Origin: Zhongshania sp.
GTDB taxonomy: Bacteria > Pseudomonadota > Gammaproteobacteria > Pseudomonadales > Spongiibacteraceae
Assembly (NCBI RefSeq): GCF_029212375.1
Contig: NZ_JARGNU010000023.1
Coordinates: forward strand, 1 to 49,821
Direction: 5' to 3'
Length of the DNA stretch: 49,821 nucleotides
Of the stretch, positions 25,201 to 34,862 are shown one piece after another; position 1 is the first letter of the stretch, and the number at the start of each line of letters is the position of its first letter. The position numbers and the translations under genes were made by a program. Below the pieces are notes generated by a model. That model was given only the letters and a program-made list of their open reading frames with translations, had not been told where the DNA came from and did no database searches.

Positions 25201-26142
25201 TTAAGCTCCGAAAAAGGCGTGAATATATTCCGCCATCGCGTAATAAATGGGAATGCCGATCACCACATTAAAGGGGAAGGTGATGCCCAGTGATGCGGCC
25301 AATGACAGGGTCGGGTTTGCCTCGGGCACCGAGATCCGCATTGCCGCTGGTACGGCGATATAGGAGGCGCTGGCGGCGAGTATGGCCAGCATTGCGGTGC
25401 CGCCCACGGAGAAGCCCAGTAAACAGCCGGTGGCCGCACCAAGTACCGCCGACAGCATCGGCATACTAATACCAAACACGATCAGGAAAACGCCGTACTT
25501 TTTCAGGCTGCCCACGTGCTTAGAGGTGATTAGGCCCATTTCTAAAAGGAAGAGGGCTAAAATGCCTTTGAATAAATCGAAGAACAGGGGTTTGATCGAC
25601 GCCAATTGCTCGGCCCCGGCAATCCAGCCAATGAGCAGGCCGCCAATCATTAGAATGATGCTCTTACCCAGTAGCACTTCGTGGCCAACTTGAGCCCAGT
25701 TGGTTTGCTTAGAAAAGCCCTTGGCGATCACGATGCCGACCAGAATCGCGGGAATCTCCAACATCACTACAAACAGCGGCATTTGCTCCTCGTAATAAAT
25801 TCCCCTTGCGCTCATATAAGCTACGGCTACGGCGAAGGTGCCCATACTTACCGAGCCGTAGTGCGCGGCAATAGAGGCCGCGTCCACCCGACTAAAGCGG
25901 CCTAGGTAGCGCAGGAGAGGGAAGGCAATCAGGGGCAAAAGGATACCGAGGCCAATAACCACTAGCATCTGCGGCAATAATTCAAGGAAGGGCTGTTTGG
26001 CGAGTTCGATACCGCCTTTCATACCAATGGTCAGCAGCAACATAATGCTAACAAGATCGTAAATGGCGGGGGGAAGTCGCAACTCTGAACGCAGCAAACC
26101 GGCACTGAGACCAAAGATAAAAAATAAAATGACGGGATCCAT
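25201..26142 (-). CDS. sbtA: SbtA-type sodium-dependent bicarbonate transporter
   Basis: A 313-aa membrane protein with about ten hydrophobic helices in two inverted halves. It starts MDPVILFFIFGLSAGLLRSE and has GMKGGIELAKQPF, AAHYGSVSMGTFAVAVAYM, FLLEMGLITSKHVG and AASASYIAVPAAMRISVPEA, all typical of the DUF897/SbtA family. It is predicted to import bicarbonate with Na+. In a presumed heterotroph it may feed carboxylases or pH balance. It forms an operon with sbtB. Confidence 0.9.
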   Translation of the reverse strand: MDPVILFFIFGLSAGLLRSELRLPPAIYDLVSIMLLLTIGMKGGIELAKQPFLELLPQMLVVIGLGILLPLIAFPLLRYLGRFSRVDAASIAAHYGSVSMGTFAVAVAYMSARGIYYEEQMPLFVVMLEIPAILVGIVIAKGFSKQTNWAQVGHEVLLGKSIILMIGGLLIGWIAGAEQLASIKPLFFDLFKGILALFLLEMGLITSKHVGSLKKYGVFLIVFGISMPMLSAVLGAATGCLLGFSVGGTAMLAILAASASYIAVPAAMRISVPEANPTLSLAASLGITFPFNVVIGIPIYYAMAEYIHAFFGA

Positions 26143-26294
26143 TATGGCGTATCAAACCTCTTGCCAGACGCTAGACAAAACAGGCTAGCGATTGCGCGCA
26201 ATCTAGCGAATGCAGTGTAAATTAGCGAATCATTTTCGCTGACAAAGCCCGAAATCGATGGGAAATATTCACAGATCGGGAGCGGCGTTGCTAC

Positions 26295-27224
26295 TCAGTG
26301 ATGGTGATCGTGATTTGGGTGCTCGTGGTTTAGGTTGGGGCTAAAGCGGCCAGGTAAATCGCGGCAGTTTTCCTTGGGAAACTCCAGCTCTATAGTGGTG
26401 TGGCTCAACTCATACTTGGCCATGGCGGCGGCGATATTCGCTTTAAAAACAACCAGCTCAGGCTGCGAATAATCTTGGTTTAGGAGCAAGTGGGCGGTTA
26501 GCACATGGTGTTCGCCGTCGAGTGACCAGAGGTGAAGGTGATGAATGTCGCTAACATGGTCAATCGCTTGCAGGTCGGCTTGGATTTGACTGCGCAGCGC
26601 CTGATCCGGTGTGGCCTGCAAAAACAGGCGTAGGGTTTCTAACAGGGTTTTTACAACATTGAATAAAATGAATAGGGTAAAGCCGATGGAGAGCAGGGGG
26701 TCGAGTATCGGAATTTCCACCACCATTAGCACAAGCGATAACACTAATATGGCGACCCAGCCCAACACGTCTTCGAGTAAATGCCAGTTGAGCATGCGTT
26801 CGTTCAGGGTTTTGCCGTGGCTCAACTGGTAGGCAGCATAGCCATTTACGGTAACGCCTAAAATGGCTAAACCGAGCATACCGGTAGCGTCGGGCATTTC
26901 TGGGTTGGCCAGTCGCGGTATGGCTTCGCTTAAAATCCAAATTGCGCCTAATACCAGCACCACACCATTAATTAACGCGCCAAGCAGGGAGAAGCGCCGG
27001 TAGCCGTAGCTGTATAGTTGGCTGGCCTCTTTGTTGCCGATCTTGTTTAACACCCACGCGGAGCCAATGGCTAAGCAATCTCCAAGATCGTGAACCGCGT
27101 CGGCCATAATTGCAGTGCTATTGGTTAAATAGCCACCAATAAACTCAATAATGGTGAACACAAAATTTAGCGCAAAGGCTAGGCCAATACGTTCTGAGGC
27201 GGTGTGATGGTGGTGGTCGTGCAT
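26295..27224 (-). CDS. Cation diffusion facilitator (CzcD/ZitB-like zinc exporter)
   Basis: A 309-aa CDF transporter. Six membrane helices hold the metal site residues H-x-x-x-D (MADAVHDLGDCLAIGSAWVL) and the second pair in LNWHLLEDVLGWVAIL. His-rich ends (HDHHHH at the N-terminus, HEHPNHDHHH at the C-terminus) and a cytoplasmic ferredoxin-like domain (SDIHHLHLWSLDGEHHVLTA) complete it. It exports Zn(II), possibly Cd or Co, from cytoplasm to periplasm, complementing the CzcCBA pump nearby. Confidence 0.92.
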   Translation of the reverse strand: MHDHHHHTASERIGLAFALNFVFTIIEFIGGYLTNSTAIMADAVHDLGDCLAIGSAWVLNKIGNKEASQLYSYGYRRFSLLGALINGVVLVLGAIWILSEAIPRLANPEMPDATGMLGLAILGVTVNGYAAYQLSHGKTLNERMLNWHLLEDVLGWVAILVLSLVLMVVEIPILDPLLSIGFTLFILFNVVKTLLETLRLFLQATPDQALRSQIQADLQAIDHVSDIHHLHLWSLDGEHHVLTAHLLLNQDYSQPELVVFKANIAAAMAKYELSHTTIELEFPKENCRDLPGRFSPNLNHEHPNHDHHH

Positions 27225-27380
27225 TATTCACCTCAGTTGGGGCCTTAGGGCCAAAAATGCTAAAACAATATACCTCGCAAAAACAATAGCCTATGCTGCG
27301 TGGCTATGTCGAGAAAGGAAACGTGCAAGTTAATCAGGGATACATTGCTAATTACAGCATAACGTTAAAAGGTTGTTGCC

Positions 27381-28586
27381 ATGCCGAAACTGGCTTTAGT
27401 CCGCTTTATTCCCTTCCGCCGCGCGGATATTTTGCAAATGTGCCTGCAAGAAGCGCAGTTAGACACCGCTGGCTTGGCGCAATTTCAAATGGGTGCTGCC
27501 TATATAGAGCGCCATTTTTGCGATGATTTTCATCGAGTAAAACACCGCCTTAAAGACGCCTACTTTAGCCTAGATCCCGACGCCGATACGCGCTTGGTAC
27601 ACCTTGATAACAGCGATAATACCGCAGACCTCGCTCGGCAAATATCGCAATTACTCGAGCGGGCAAATTACGACAAGGTCACGCCAGAGGTTTTGTCTAG
27701 GGCGATGAATTCTAGCTCCTTGTTTAATATAAGGTTGGTGGTGAGCTTGGATGATTTTGCCGAGGTCTTGCTATACACCCGCGGGGTTAGTGAGCGCACC
27801 GAGGAAGTCCGCGGGCCCTTTAATCTTTGGCGAAAAAACGTTGAATTTATCAATTACGACCGTGTGGTTTTGTATTTGCGGTTTAAAAGCGAAATGGATA
27901 AAGACAGCCCATTTCCCGACTGCCGTCCCGGCTCAACCATGCTCAAGCTGTTTCAAAATGTGCCGGAAGGCGATTTGGAAATGCTGTTTCCCAACACCCA
28001 AGTTGGCATGCGCCTGCGTGATAAATTGATGATTGGTATACCGGCGCTGGTGAGTGGCGGCATTGTGCTTACCACTAAACTTGGTGCCACCTTGGTTTTA
28101 ACTGGCTCGCTACTGGGGTTTTGGCTGGGTTGGCACAACGAGGCGGTGGCCTTAGACCGCAAGGCGCTGATTGTACTGCTGGCGGGGGTGGCGACGATTG
28201 GCGCCTATTTATGGAAGCAATTTAGCAATTTTAAAAATCGTAAATTGCGGTTTACCGAAGCCTTAACGCGGAATCTCTATTTTAAATTACTAGACAATAA
28301 TGCCGGTGTTATTTACCGCCTTTTAGACGACGCCGAAGAGTCTGAGTGCAAGGAAAGCCTGCTGGCCTATTATTTTTTGCTGGCCGCCCAGCAGCCCTTG
28401 AGCGCACAAGAACTGGATCAGCGCATTGAAGTGTGGTTTTCTCAGCGCTGGCAGTGCCAACTCGATTTTGATATTGACGACGCCCTGCAAAAACTCGCCA
28501 TGCTCAATTTGGCCTATCTCGATGGCGGCTATTGGCGCATTTGCGCAATTCAAAATGCACCCTTAGGGCAGGATATAGGTGAGTAG
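27381..28586 (+). CDS. DUF3754 (TMEM143-like) membrane protein
   Basis: A 401-aa protein starting MPKLALVRFIPFRRADILQM. The middle has the DUF3754 features (FNLWRKNVEFINYDRVVLYL, MLKLFQNVPEGDLEMLFPNT). Two adjacent hydrophobic helices (GIPALVSGGIVLTTKLGATL, LIVLLAGVATIGAYLWKQF) and a helical C-terminal domain follow. Function of the family is unknown. The 3' end overlaps the convergent PPTase gene by 24 bp. Confidence 0.8.
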   Translation: MPKLALVRFIPFRRADILQMCLQEAQLDTAGLAQFQMGAAYIERHFCDDFHRVKHRLKDAYFSLDPDADTRLVHLDNSDNTADLARQISQLLERANYDKVTPEVLSRAMNSSSLFNIRLVVSLDDFAEVLLYTRGVSERTEEVRGPFNLWRKNVEFINYDRVVLYLRFKSEMDKDSPFPDCRPGSTMLKLFQNVPEGDLEMLFPNTQVGMRLRDKLMIGIPALVSGGIVLTTKLGATLVLTGSLLGFWLGWHNEAVALDRKALIVLLAGVATIGAYLWKQFSNFKNRKLRFTEALTRNLYFKLLDNNAGVIYRLLDDAEESECKESLLAYYFLLAAQQPLSAQELDQRIEVWFSQRWQCQLDFDIDDALQKLAMLNLAYLDGGYWRICAIQNAPLGQDIGE

Positions 28587-29288
28587 GCCTATGGGGTGTG
28601 ATTGCCAACGCACCTGCACTTCACGTCCGGCGTAGAGGCTGGGGCTGAGATTTGTCAATAACTGCAATGTTAGTTGACTAGCCGCAGTGTCGATGCCGCT
28701 AAGACCCACATCGAGAAAATCAAAATACCGCCCCACAGTGGGGTAGAGAGCTTTAAAAAGACTTTCTTTGGCCGAGAACAGCAGCGTAAAGGCAAATGCA
28801 AAGTTGTGACCACGCTGCTCATCTATAAATCGATTACAGAGCATCTCATGTTCTTGGGGGCTAATTATACTGCTCTGGATCTGTTGCGCACTTGCGCCGT
28901 CAATAATGGCTTCTAAATCCAGACCTACGGCAACATCGCTGTGCGTGGTGCGATTTGTTCGTTGCATAACGCAGACGGCGTGATTTGTACTGTGACTAAT
29001 AGAGGCCTCAACGCTTGCTGGCCACAGTGGGTTGCGCTGCGGGCCAATACCAATCTCGACAGGAGTTAGCTGCAGATGCGCCAGCGCCATTTTGGCTAGG
29101 TAGCGGCCCGCTAAAAATTCGGCCTTGCGCTGCGTATTGGCTCGTTGCAACGCTGCGGGAAAGGCGATAGCAAACTCATCAAATAAACTATCACGATAAA
29201 AACCGCTATTGAATTGACAGCAAAGGCCAATGCTATCTTGGCTCGCAGCACAAAAAGGTAAAGGCGCAAGCTCGCTAATAAATGTCAT
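28563..29288 (-). CDS. 4'-phosphopantetheinyl transferase (EntD/Sfp-type)
   Basis: A 241-aa PPTase of the EntD subgroup. Motifs are RKAEFLAGRYLA, ISHSTNHAVC, the Mg-binding VGLDLEAI and FSAKESLFKALYP. It transfers phosphopantetheine from CoA to the Ser of carrier proteins, here most likely the T domain of the NRPS in the same operon. It starts 51 nt after the glycosyltransferase stop and ends inside the convergent DUF3754 gene. Confidence 0.92.
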   Translation of the reverse strand: MTFISELAPLPFCAASQDSIGLCCQFNSGFYRDSLFDEFAIAFPAALQRANTQRKAEFLAGRYLAKMALAHLQLTPVEIGIGPQRNPLWPASVEASISHSTNHAVCVMQRTNRTTHSDVAVGLDLEAIIDGASAQQIQSSIISPQEHEMLCNRFIDEQRGHNFAFAFTLLFSAKESLFKALYPTVGRYFDFLDVGLSGIDTAASQLTLQLLTNLSPSLYAGREVQVRWQSHPIGLLTYILP

Positions 29289-29339
29289 GGTGAGGCGCCA
29301 ATGATTGCTGTTGCAGGTGATAGGCCAACAAAGAAGTGA

Positions 29340-30680
29340 TTAGGCTGGCTGGGCAAAACTCGACTCTTTGGCCGGTATTGGCGCCGACTCCGCTGCGGTG
29401 GTGGTTGCACCTTCAACCGGCGGAATATACCCCCAGTCTTCTAATAAACTAATTGCCCGAGCAACTCCGTCTTCGGCATTGATGCACTTGGCCATGGCGC
29501 GCGCAGCGTCTTGCATTGTGCTTGCCGAGGCCTGCGCAATAGCCTGTGCAAGTATGTCTGGGCTAAGGGCTTTTCTGTTTAACGCCGGCGGCGCAATACC
29601 GTTTTCGGCGAGTCGCCACGCCCAAAATGGCTGATCGCCAAAAAACGGAATGACTACCGAGGGAATGCCCGCGCGAATAGTGGCCGCTGTGGTGCCAGCG
29701 CCGCCATGGTGGATTGCCATTGCAACGCGGGGGAACAGCCAGTCGTGGGGGGCAGATTGAATCACATGAATATTGTTTTGATTACCGTCGGGCGGCGTCA
29801 TGCCGCCCCAGCCGGTGGCGATAATGGCGCGCTTGCCAGTGCGGCGCAGGCCCTCGTAAATAATCTTGCTCAGTGCGTCGGCATCGTCGCCGAGCATGCT
29901 GCCAAAGCCGATGTAGACCGGCGGCTCGCCAGCGTCGAGAAATGCTTGCAGTTCATCTGGCGCCTGCCATGTTTTGGCCTCGTTGAAAAACCAATTACCG
30001 CAAACTTGAATTCCCTGCGGCCAAGCGGTGGAACGGGGTAACAGGCTGGGGCTGTAGGCGTATAAAATTCGACGGTCTTCATGACTAATGCGGTAATAGG
30101 GGCCATACCACGGCAGGGCGCTCAGACCGAGTTCGCGTCTGACCATACCATAGGCCGGACTCAGCATTTGCCACGTTACGGTGCGCAGCACCGTGTATAA
30201 CAGTATGTTTGCCCTGCCACCGCGGGGCCGCTTTGGCGGTGGCATCATCATTGGTGGAATATCTGGGCAGGGGGTTACTGGCTGCAGATGCGTTTCCACC
30301 ATGGGAATCTTCAGTGCTTCGGCCAAGGAATTCGCCAACACTGCGACCATGCCATTGCCCAGCAACAGGTCGGCGTCTTTGGCTGCCGCTAAGCCCTGCG
30401 CCGCCCAGTCAGCGGCCATGGTTTTAAGGTGGTGGCGCGCAGTGCTCATTAAGGCAAAGGGGTTTAGGCCGCGCTGCAGGGCGCGGGGGTCTTTGGCCAT
30501 TACTTCTAAAAAGTCGGCGCTGAGCTCGGCAAAGTCCAAACCATTGTCGCGCACCAGTGCTTCGCAGGTTTTGCCGCTGGCAATGCGCACCGTGTGACCT
30601 TTGTTTTGCAGGCCTTGGCCAAGGGCGATGAAAGGCCTTACATCGCCTTGGGTGCCAACACTAAAAATAGTGATATTCAT
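29340..30680 (-). CDS. GT1-like glycosyltransferase (UGT/sterol-glucosyltransferase type)
   Basis: A 446-aa GT-B enzyme. It starts MNITIFSVGTQGDVRPFIAL, the N-terminal acceptor domain of the MGT/UGT80 type. The C-terminal donor site HHGGAGTTAATIRAGIPSVV followed by PFFGDQPFWAWRL is the nucleotide-sugar signature. No signal peptide is seen. It probably attaches a hexose to a hydroxylated lipid or peptide made by the adjacent NRPS. The donor sugar cannot be read with certainty; family habit favours UDP-glucose or dTDP-sugars. Confidence 0.9.
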   Translation of the reverse strand: MNITIFSVGTQGDVRPFIALGQGLQNKGHTVRIASGKTCEALVRDNGLDFAELSADFLEVMAKDPRALQRGLNPFALMSTARHHLKTMAADWAAQGLAAAKDADLLLGNGMVAVLANSLAEALKIPMVETHLQPVTPCPDIPPMMMPPPKRPRGGRANILLYTVLRTVTWQMLSPAYGMVRRELGLSALPWYGPYYRISHEDRRILYAYSPSLLPRSTAWPQGIQVCGNWFFNEAKTWQAPDELQAFLDAGEPPVYIGFGSMLGDDADALSKIIYEGLRRTGKRAIIATGWGGMTPPDGNQNNIHVIQSAPHDWLFPRVAMAIHHGGAGTTAATIRAGIPSVVIPFFGDQPFWAWRLAENGIAPPALNRKALSPDILAQAIAQASASTMQDAARAMAKCINAEDGVARAISLLEDWGYIPPVEGATTTAAESAPIPAKESSFAQPA

Positions 30681-30705
30681 AAACGTCCAAACAAAAATGC
30701 ATTGC

Positions 30706-30730
30706 TTAAGGCGAGTTTCACTCGCCTTAA
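30706..30730 (-). other. Intercistronic hairpin between NRPS and glycosyltransferase genes
   Basis: A perfect 11-bp stem TTAAGGCGAGT / ACTCGCCTTAA with a 3-nt loop lies in the 78-nt gap. The sequence after it on the minus strand (GCAATGCATTTTTG) lacks an immediate T-run. It may attenuate or stabilise the polycistronic mRNA, reducing downstream expression relative to the NRPS. Confidence 0.6.
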
Positions 30731-30758
30731 TTTATCTGCGGCTTTTGACGGCCAATGA

Positions 30759-33700
30759 TTACCGGCTGCCTTTTAATTGCAGTTCGCTGGCAATGAGCGG
30801 GCCAATAAACTCCAGTGGCGCTGCGTCAAACATTTGCTGGTGATGGCAGTCGATATGCTGAACGCTAAGCTTGCCAACATGGTTTTGCCAAACCCCTGGG
30901 TTTTGGTGCAACACGTCGCTAATTTGATTTTCGGCGGGGTGGGTGGCGGCAATAAAAAGCATATCGGTTTTAAGTTTGCCGGGCACAAAGCGCCGCGACA
31001 AGTCGAGATTGTTTTCAATAATCCGCCGTACGCTGGCGATGATATCGCTATTGGCTTGCTGCATTTCCTTCACAAAAGGCAGGTTCGCTATATCGTATTC
31101 ATCACACAGAAATTCGGTGAGATTGTTCATAGTTGCCGGCTTTTCGCCCAGAGCATTGGCAGCAAAGCCCATAAACGTGAGAGCGCTGTGAACTAACTGG
31201 CGCTCTTCCATTTGCTGCGGGGTTTGTTGCGACGCGTTTTGGACGTAAGGATAGGCATCTAATACCGCCAAGAAAGAGACTTGCTCACCGCCGAGTTCAA
31301 GACGGCGCGCGACTTCGTGGGCAAGTAAACCCCCCATCGACCAACCCAATAACTGATAGGGGCCAGCGGCCTGCACGCGACGAATATAGCTAATATATTC
31401 CTCGGCAATTTCGCCAATACTCGCGGGTAAGTCTTTTTGGAAGTGCTCAAGTCCACGGGCCTGCAAACCATATATGGGTTGCTCTGTGCCTAAGTAGCGA
31501 CTCAGGCCAGCGTAGGCCCAGCTTAAGCCCACCACCGGATGAATACAAAACAGCGGATTTGCCAAGCCCGTGGTTTTTAATGGCAACAATTGGCTAAGCG
31601 GATGCACTTGGCGCTGGGTCTGCAATTGCTGGGCGAGTTCGGCAATGGTGCTGGCCTCGAATACGGCTGCCAAGGGAATATCCCTTTGCATCAGTTCGCG
31701 CAGGCGGGCGACCATGCGCGCGGCGGTGAGCGAGTCGCCGCCAAGGTCAAAAAAGCTGTCGTGAATACCCACTTGCTCAATTTCAAATACCTCAGCCCAC
31801 AAGTTTGCGAGTTTACTTTCAAGCTCATTGCGGGGGGCGATGTATTCGCGGCTGATTTGCCACAGGGGCTGAGGCAGCGCTTTGCGGTCGAGCTTGCCGT
31901 TTACATTGGTGGGCAGATGTTCCATTACGGTAAACACCGAAGGAATCATATAGTCGGGCAGTGATTTTTCGAGTTCGGCCCGCAAGGTACAGGTGTCAAT
32001 ATCGTGCAACAAGCCATCACTTTGTAAGCTAGGTACGATGTACGCGGCCAAACGTTTTTCACCGCGCGGGTCTTCGCTAAGCGTGACCACCGCTTGGCGT
32101 ACGCCATGGCAGCGCTGGATATTGGCCTCTACGTCTTCCGCTTCAATGCGAAAGCCGCGAATCTTCATTTGAAAATCATTGCGGCCAAGGAAATCGAGCA
32201 CGCCATCGGCGCGCCAGCGAGCAAGGTCGCCGGTTCTATAAAGGCGGCCCTCACCAAAAGGATTGCTTAAAAAGCGCTCGGCGGTAAGCTCTGGGCGATG
32301 CAAATAGCCCTGCGCAACACCGGTGCCGCCAATGTACAACTCGCCAATAGCGCCAATGGGAACCGGCTGCATGGCTTGGTCGAGCACATACATTTTAGTG
32401 TTCCAAATGGGGCGACCAATTGGCGGCGTGTCGAGATCGTCGCCATCCAAAACCATCAGGGTAGACCAAATAGTGGTTTCGGTAGGGCCGTAAAGATTGA
32501 CTACGGGGTGGCCAAGCTTGCGCATTTTGCGTGCGAGGTGAGCGGGTAGCGCTTCACCGCCAACCAGCGGCCGCACACCACTAATTTGCTCGGCGTGATC
32601 GGCGATAAGCGCCTGCCAGTGCGAGGGTGTGGCTTGCATAATGCTAATGTCATTGCGCTGAATAAGCGCGGCCAAGGCAGCGGGGTCTTTGGCGGTGCAG
32701 CGGTCGGCGATATGCACACTGGCGCCGGTCATTAGGGGAAGGAATAATTCCAAGGCGGCAATGTCGAAGGCGACGGTGGTCAGCGCTAAAAATTTATCCG
32801 CTGGGCTGAGCGCCAAATTGTCTTGCATGGCCAATAAAAAGTTAAGCAGGCTGCGATGTTCGATGACCACGCCCTTGGGGCGACCAGTCGAGCCAGAGGT
32901 GTAAATAACGTAGGCGGGGGTGTCGCCCTTGATTTTGGCTTTTAACTCGCTGTGACGCGGCGTGTGGCTTGGGTAATCGCCTAGCGCTAGCGCTTCTATA
33001 TGCAGGGTCTTGGCCGTGACATTAATCAGTCCAGCGGCGATGTCGGCGGTGCTTAATAATAAATCGGGCTTACCTTCTTCGAGCACTAAGGCGAGTCGCT
33101 CAGCGGGCGCAGTTGGGTCTAGGGGCAGATACGCTGCGCCGGTTTTTAAAATGGCCAGCAGCGCTATGGGCATCCATTCGTTGCGGGGCAAGGCGATGGC
33201 CACAATATTTCCGGCGCCAATATTATTGGCCAGTAAAACGTGGGCAAGGCGGTTTATCTCTTGATTTAATTCGCGGTAATTTAGTGTTGTATTGTTACTA
33301 ACCAGCGCGGTTGCTAAGGGTGTCTCAACAACTTGGGCATCAAAAAGTGCCGGCCAGTGGGTGTTGGGTAGGGGCTGATCGGTGTCGTTCCAAACGGTCA
33401 TTAATTGACGGCGTTCGATGCCATCTAAGAGGTTAATCTTGGCTATGGTCTGCTCGGGCGTGGCTAATACAGAGTCGATCAAGCGGCAAAAGCGGTCGCG
33501 GTGGCTGTCTAAATCCTGTTGGGTGTACAGCGCGGGGTTGGCATCGAAGTCGATGCTCAAACCGGCATTGTCGCCGCGGTCGTAAATGAATACCGTTAAG
33601 TCTTCTACCGTGCCGTTGCATAGATTTTCAGCTAGGCAGGTGTGGCCGCCAAAGCCTAAGTCGTAATCAAAGGGCTCTATGTTCACGCCCACCCACGAAA

Positions 33701-34862
33701 TTTGCTGACCTTGGCCTAATAAGCCCAATTCACGGCGCAAATCTTCGTAGCGGTATTGCTGATGACGCAGCGAGGAGCGCACTGTTTTAGCCACTTGCTG
33801 GAAAAGCTGCGGCAGAGTTTGCTCTGGGGTCATGCTTAAACGAATGGTGACCGCATTGGCCATCATGCTTGGAATACTGCGCATCGCTTTGCTGGCGCGA
33901 GCAGAAACCGGCATACCAAACACCAAATCGTCGGCGCCCGTCATGCGGTAGATATAGGCTGCAAATAGGGAAATTAGCACCTGAGGTAAGCTGCCCTCAG
34001 AATTTTTACCCAGTTCGCGGAGAATACGGCTGTTTTCTACCGAGATTTTTGCACTGCTGCGCCGCAGTCCGCCAGCGCGATTGGCATTGTGCCGAGTTAG
34101 AGATACAGGTTCTGGCAGGCTTTGCAGTTGTTCTAGCCAGTAGTCGCGGTCGCGGTCAAAGCGGCTGCTACTGCGGTAGGTAGCTTCTTGCGCTAATTGA
34201 TGGGCAATGGGTAAAAATGGGGTGGGGCCAATATCGCGCTGGGCCAGTAAAGCGTTGTAAATATCGGCTAGGCGGCGTGCGATTATGCCCGCGCCAAAAC
34301 CGTCGAGCACAACATGATGGCAGCGGTGGTACCAGTAGTAGCACTGTTCATTAATTTTAAGTAGTGCGCAGACCCACAGCGGATCGCAGGCTAAGTCAAC
34401 TGGGCGACTTAGCTCGGTCATCATCCATGATCTGGCCGCTGCGCGAGGGTCGCTTTCACTGCTCACATCAATAAAAGGGAATTCGCCCTTGTAGCTGTCT
34501 AATAAAATTTGACGGGGGCCTTCAGTGGTGTCGTGAATTTCTAAACGGGTGGTTTCTGCCTCAACGGTGATTTGCTTTAGTGCGGCGAGAAATAAAGCTG
34601 GGCTCATTTCACCTTGAATTTCGCAGTATTCGGCAACGTTGTAAATGGCGTCGTGGGGGCCGATCTTTTCACCAAACCAGAGGCCGCGCTGAGATTGCGC
34701 CAGCGGTAAAATACATTGCTCTAATTTTAGCTTGTGAGCACGGTCGGAAAGGCGGCCTTTGGCGAGATGTTTAAACGCATTGGCGTCTAGCGCTAAATAA
34801 TCTTGATCTGGTTTAGATTGATGTTTGGCAATGGGCGCCTTAATAGCGATGTTTTCAGTCAT
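30759..34862 (-). CDS. Single-module NRPS (C-A-T-TE), predicted glycine-activating
   Basis: A 1367-aa synthetase laid out like EntF. The condensation domain is at about 47-480, with the active motif HHVVLDG at 182-188. The adenylation domain is at about 500-1010, with YTSGSTGRPKGV, LYGPTETTIW and YRTGDLARW. The carrier domain (about 1030-1100) has the phosphopantetheine site FFDLGGDSLTAARM. A type I thioesterase (about 1120-1360) has the Ser motif GWSMGG and a late His in HIDCHHQQM. Aligning to GrsA by eye gives the code D-I-L-Q-V-G-L-I-W-K, which differs by one residue from the classical glycine code. A lone loading C domain suggests N-acylation of glycine by an acyl donor. It is co-directional with a glycosyltransferase and a PPTase. 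Confidence 0.93.
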   Translation of the reverse strand: MTENIAIKAPIAKHQSKPDQDYLALDANAFKHLAKGRLSDRAHKLKLEQCILPLAQSQRGLWFGEKIGPHDAIYNVAEYCEIQGEMSPALFLAALKQITVEAETTRLEIHDTTEGPRQILLDSYKGEFPFIDVSSESDPRAAARSWMMTELSRPVDLACDPLWVCALLKINEQCYYWYHRCHHVVLDGFGAGIIARRLADIYNALLAQRDIGPTPFLPIAHQLAQEATYRSSSRFDRDRDYWLEQLQSLPEPVSLTRHNANRAGGLRRSSAKISVENSRILRELGKNSEGSLPQVLISLFAAYIYRMTGADDLVFGMPVSARASKAMRSIPSMMANAVTIRLSMTPEQTLPQLFQQVAKTVRSSLRHQQYRYEDLRRELGLLGQGQQISWVGVNIEPFDYDLGFGGHTCLAENLCNGTVEDLTVFIYDRGDNAGLSIDFDANPALYTQQDLDSHRDRFCRLIDSVLATPEQTIAKINLLDGIERRQLMTVWNDTDQPLPNTHWPALFDAQVVETPLATALVSNNTTLNYRELNQEINRLAHVLLANNIGAGNIVAIALPRNEWMPIALLAILKTGAAYLPLDPTAPAERLALVLEEGKPDLLLSTADIAAGLINVTAKTLHIEALALGDYPSHTPRHSELKAKIKGDTPAYVIYTSGSTGRPKGVVIEHRSLLNFLLAMQDNLALSPADKFLALTTVAFDIAALELFLPLMTGASVHIADRCTAKDPAALAALIQRNDISIMQATPSHWQALIADHAEQISGVRPLVGGEALPAHLARKMRKLGHPVVNLYGPTETTIWSTLMVLDGDDLDTPPIGRPIWNTKMYVLDQAMQPVPIGAIGELYIGGTGVAQGYLHRPELTAERFLSNPFGEGRLYRTGDLARWRADGVLDFLGRNDFQMKIRGFRIEAEDVEANIQRCHGVRQAVVTLSEDPRGEKRLAAYIVPSLQSDGLLHDIDTCTLRAELEKSLPDYMIPSVFTVMEHLPTNVNGKLDRKALPQPLWQISREYIAPRNELESKLANLWAEVFEIEQVGIHDSFFDLGGDSLTAARMVARLRELMQRDIPLAAVFEASTIAELAQQLQTQRQVHPLSQLLPLKTTGLANPLFCIHPVVGLSWAYAGLSRYLGTEQPIYGLQARGLEHFQKDLPASIGEIAEEYISYIRRVQAAGPYQLLGWSMGGLLAHEVARRLELGGEQVSFLAVLDAYPYVQNASQQTPQQMEERQLVHSALTFMGFAANALGEKPATMNNLTEFLCDEYDIANLPFVKEMQQANSDIIASVRRIIENNLDLSRRFVPGKLKTDMLFIAATHPAENQISDVLHQNPGVWQNHVGKLSVQHIDCHHQQMFDAAPLEFIGPLIASELQLKGSR

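Noticed and set aside
30759-34862. EntF-type enterobactin synthase
   Set aside because: Domain order matches, but the adenylation code is glycine-like rather than serine-like and no DHB or siderophore transport genes are present.
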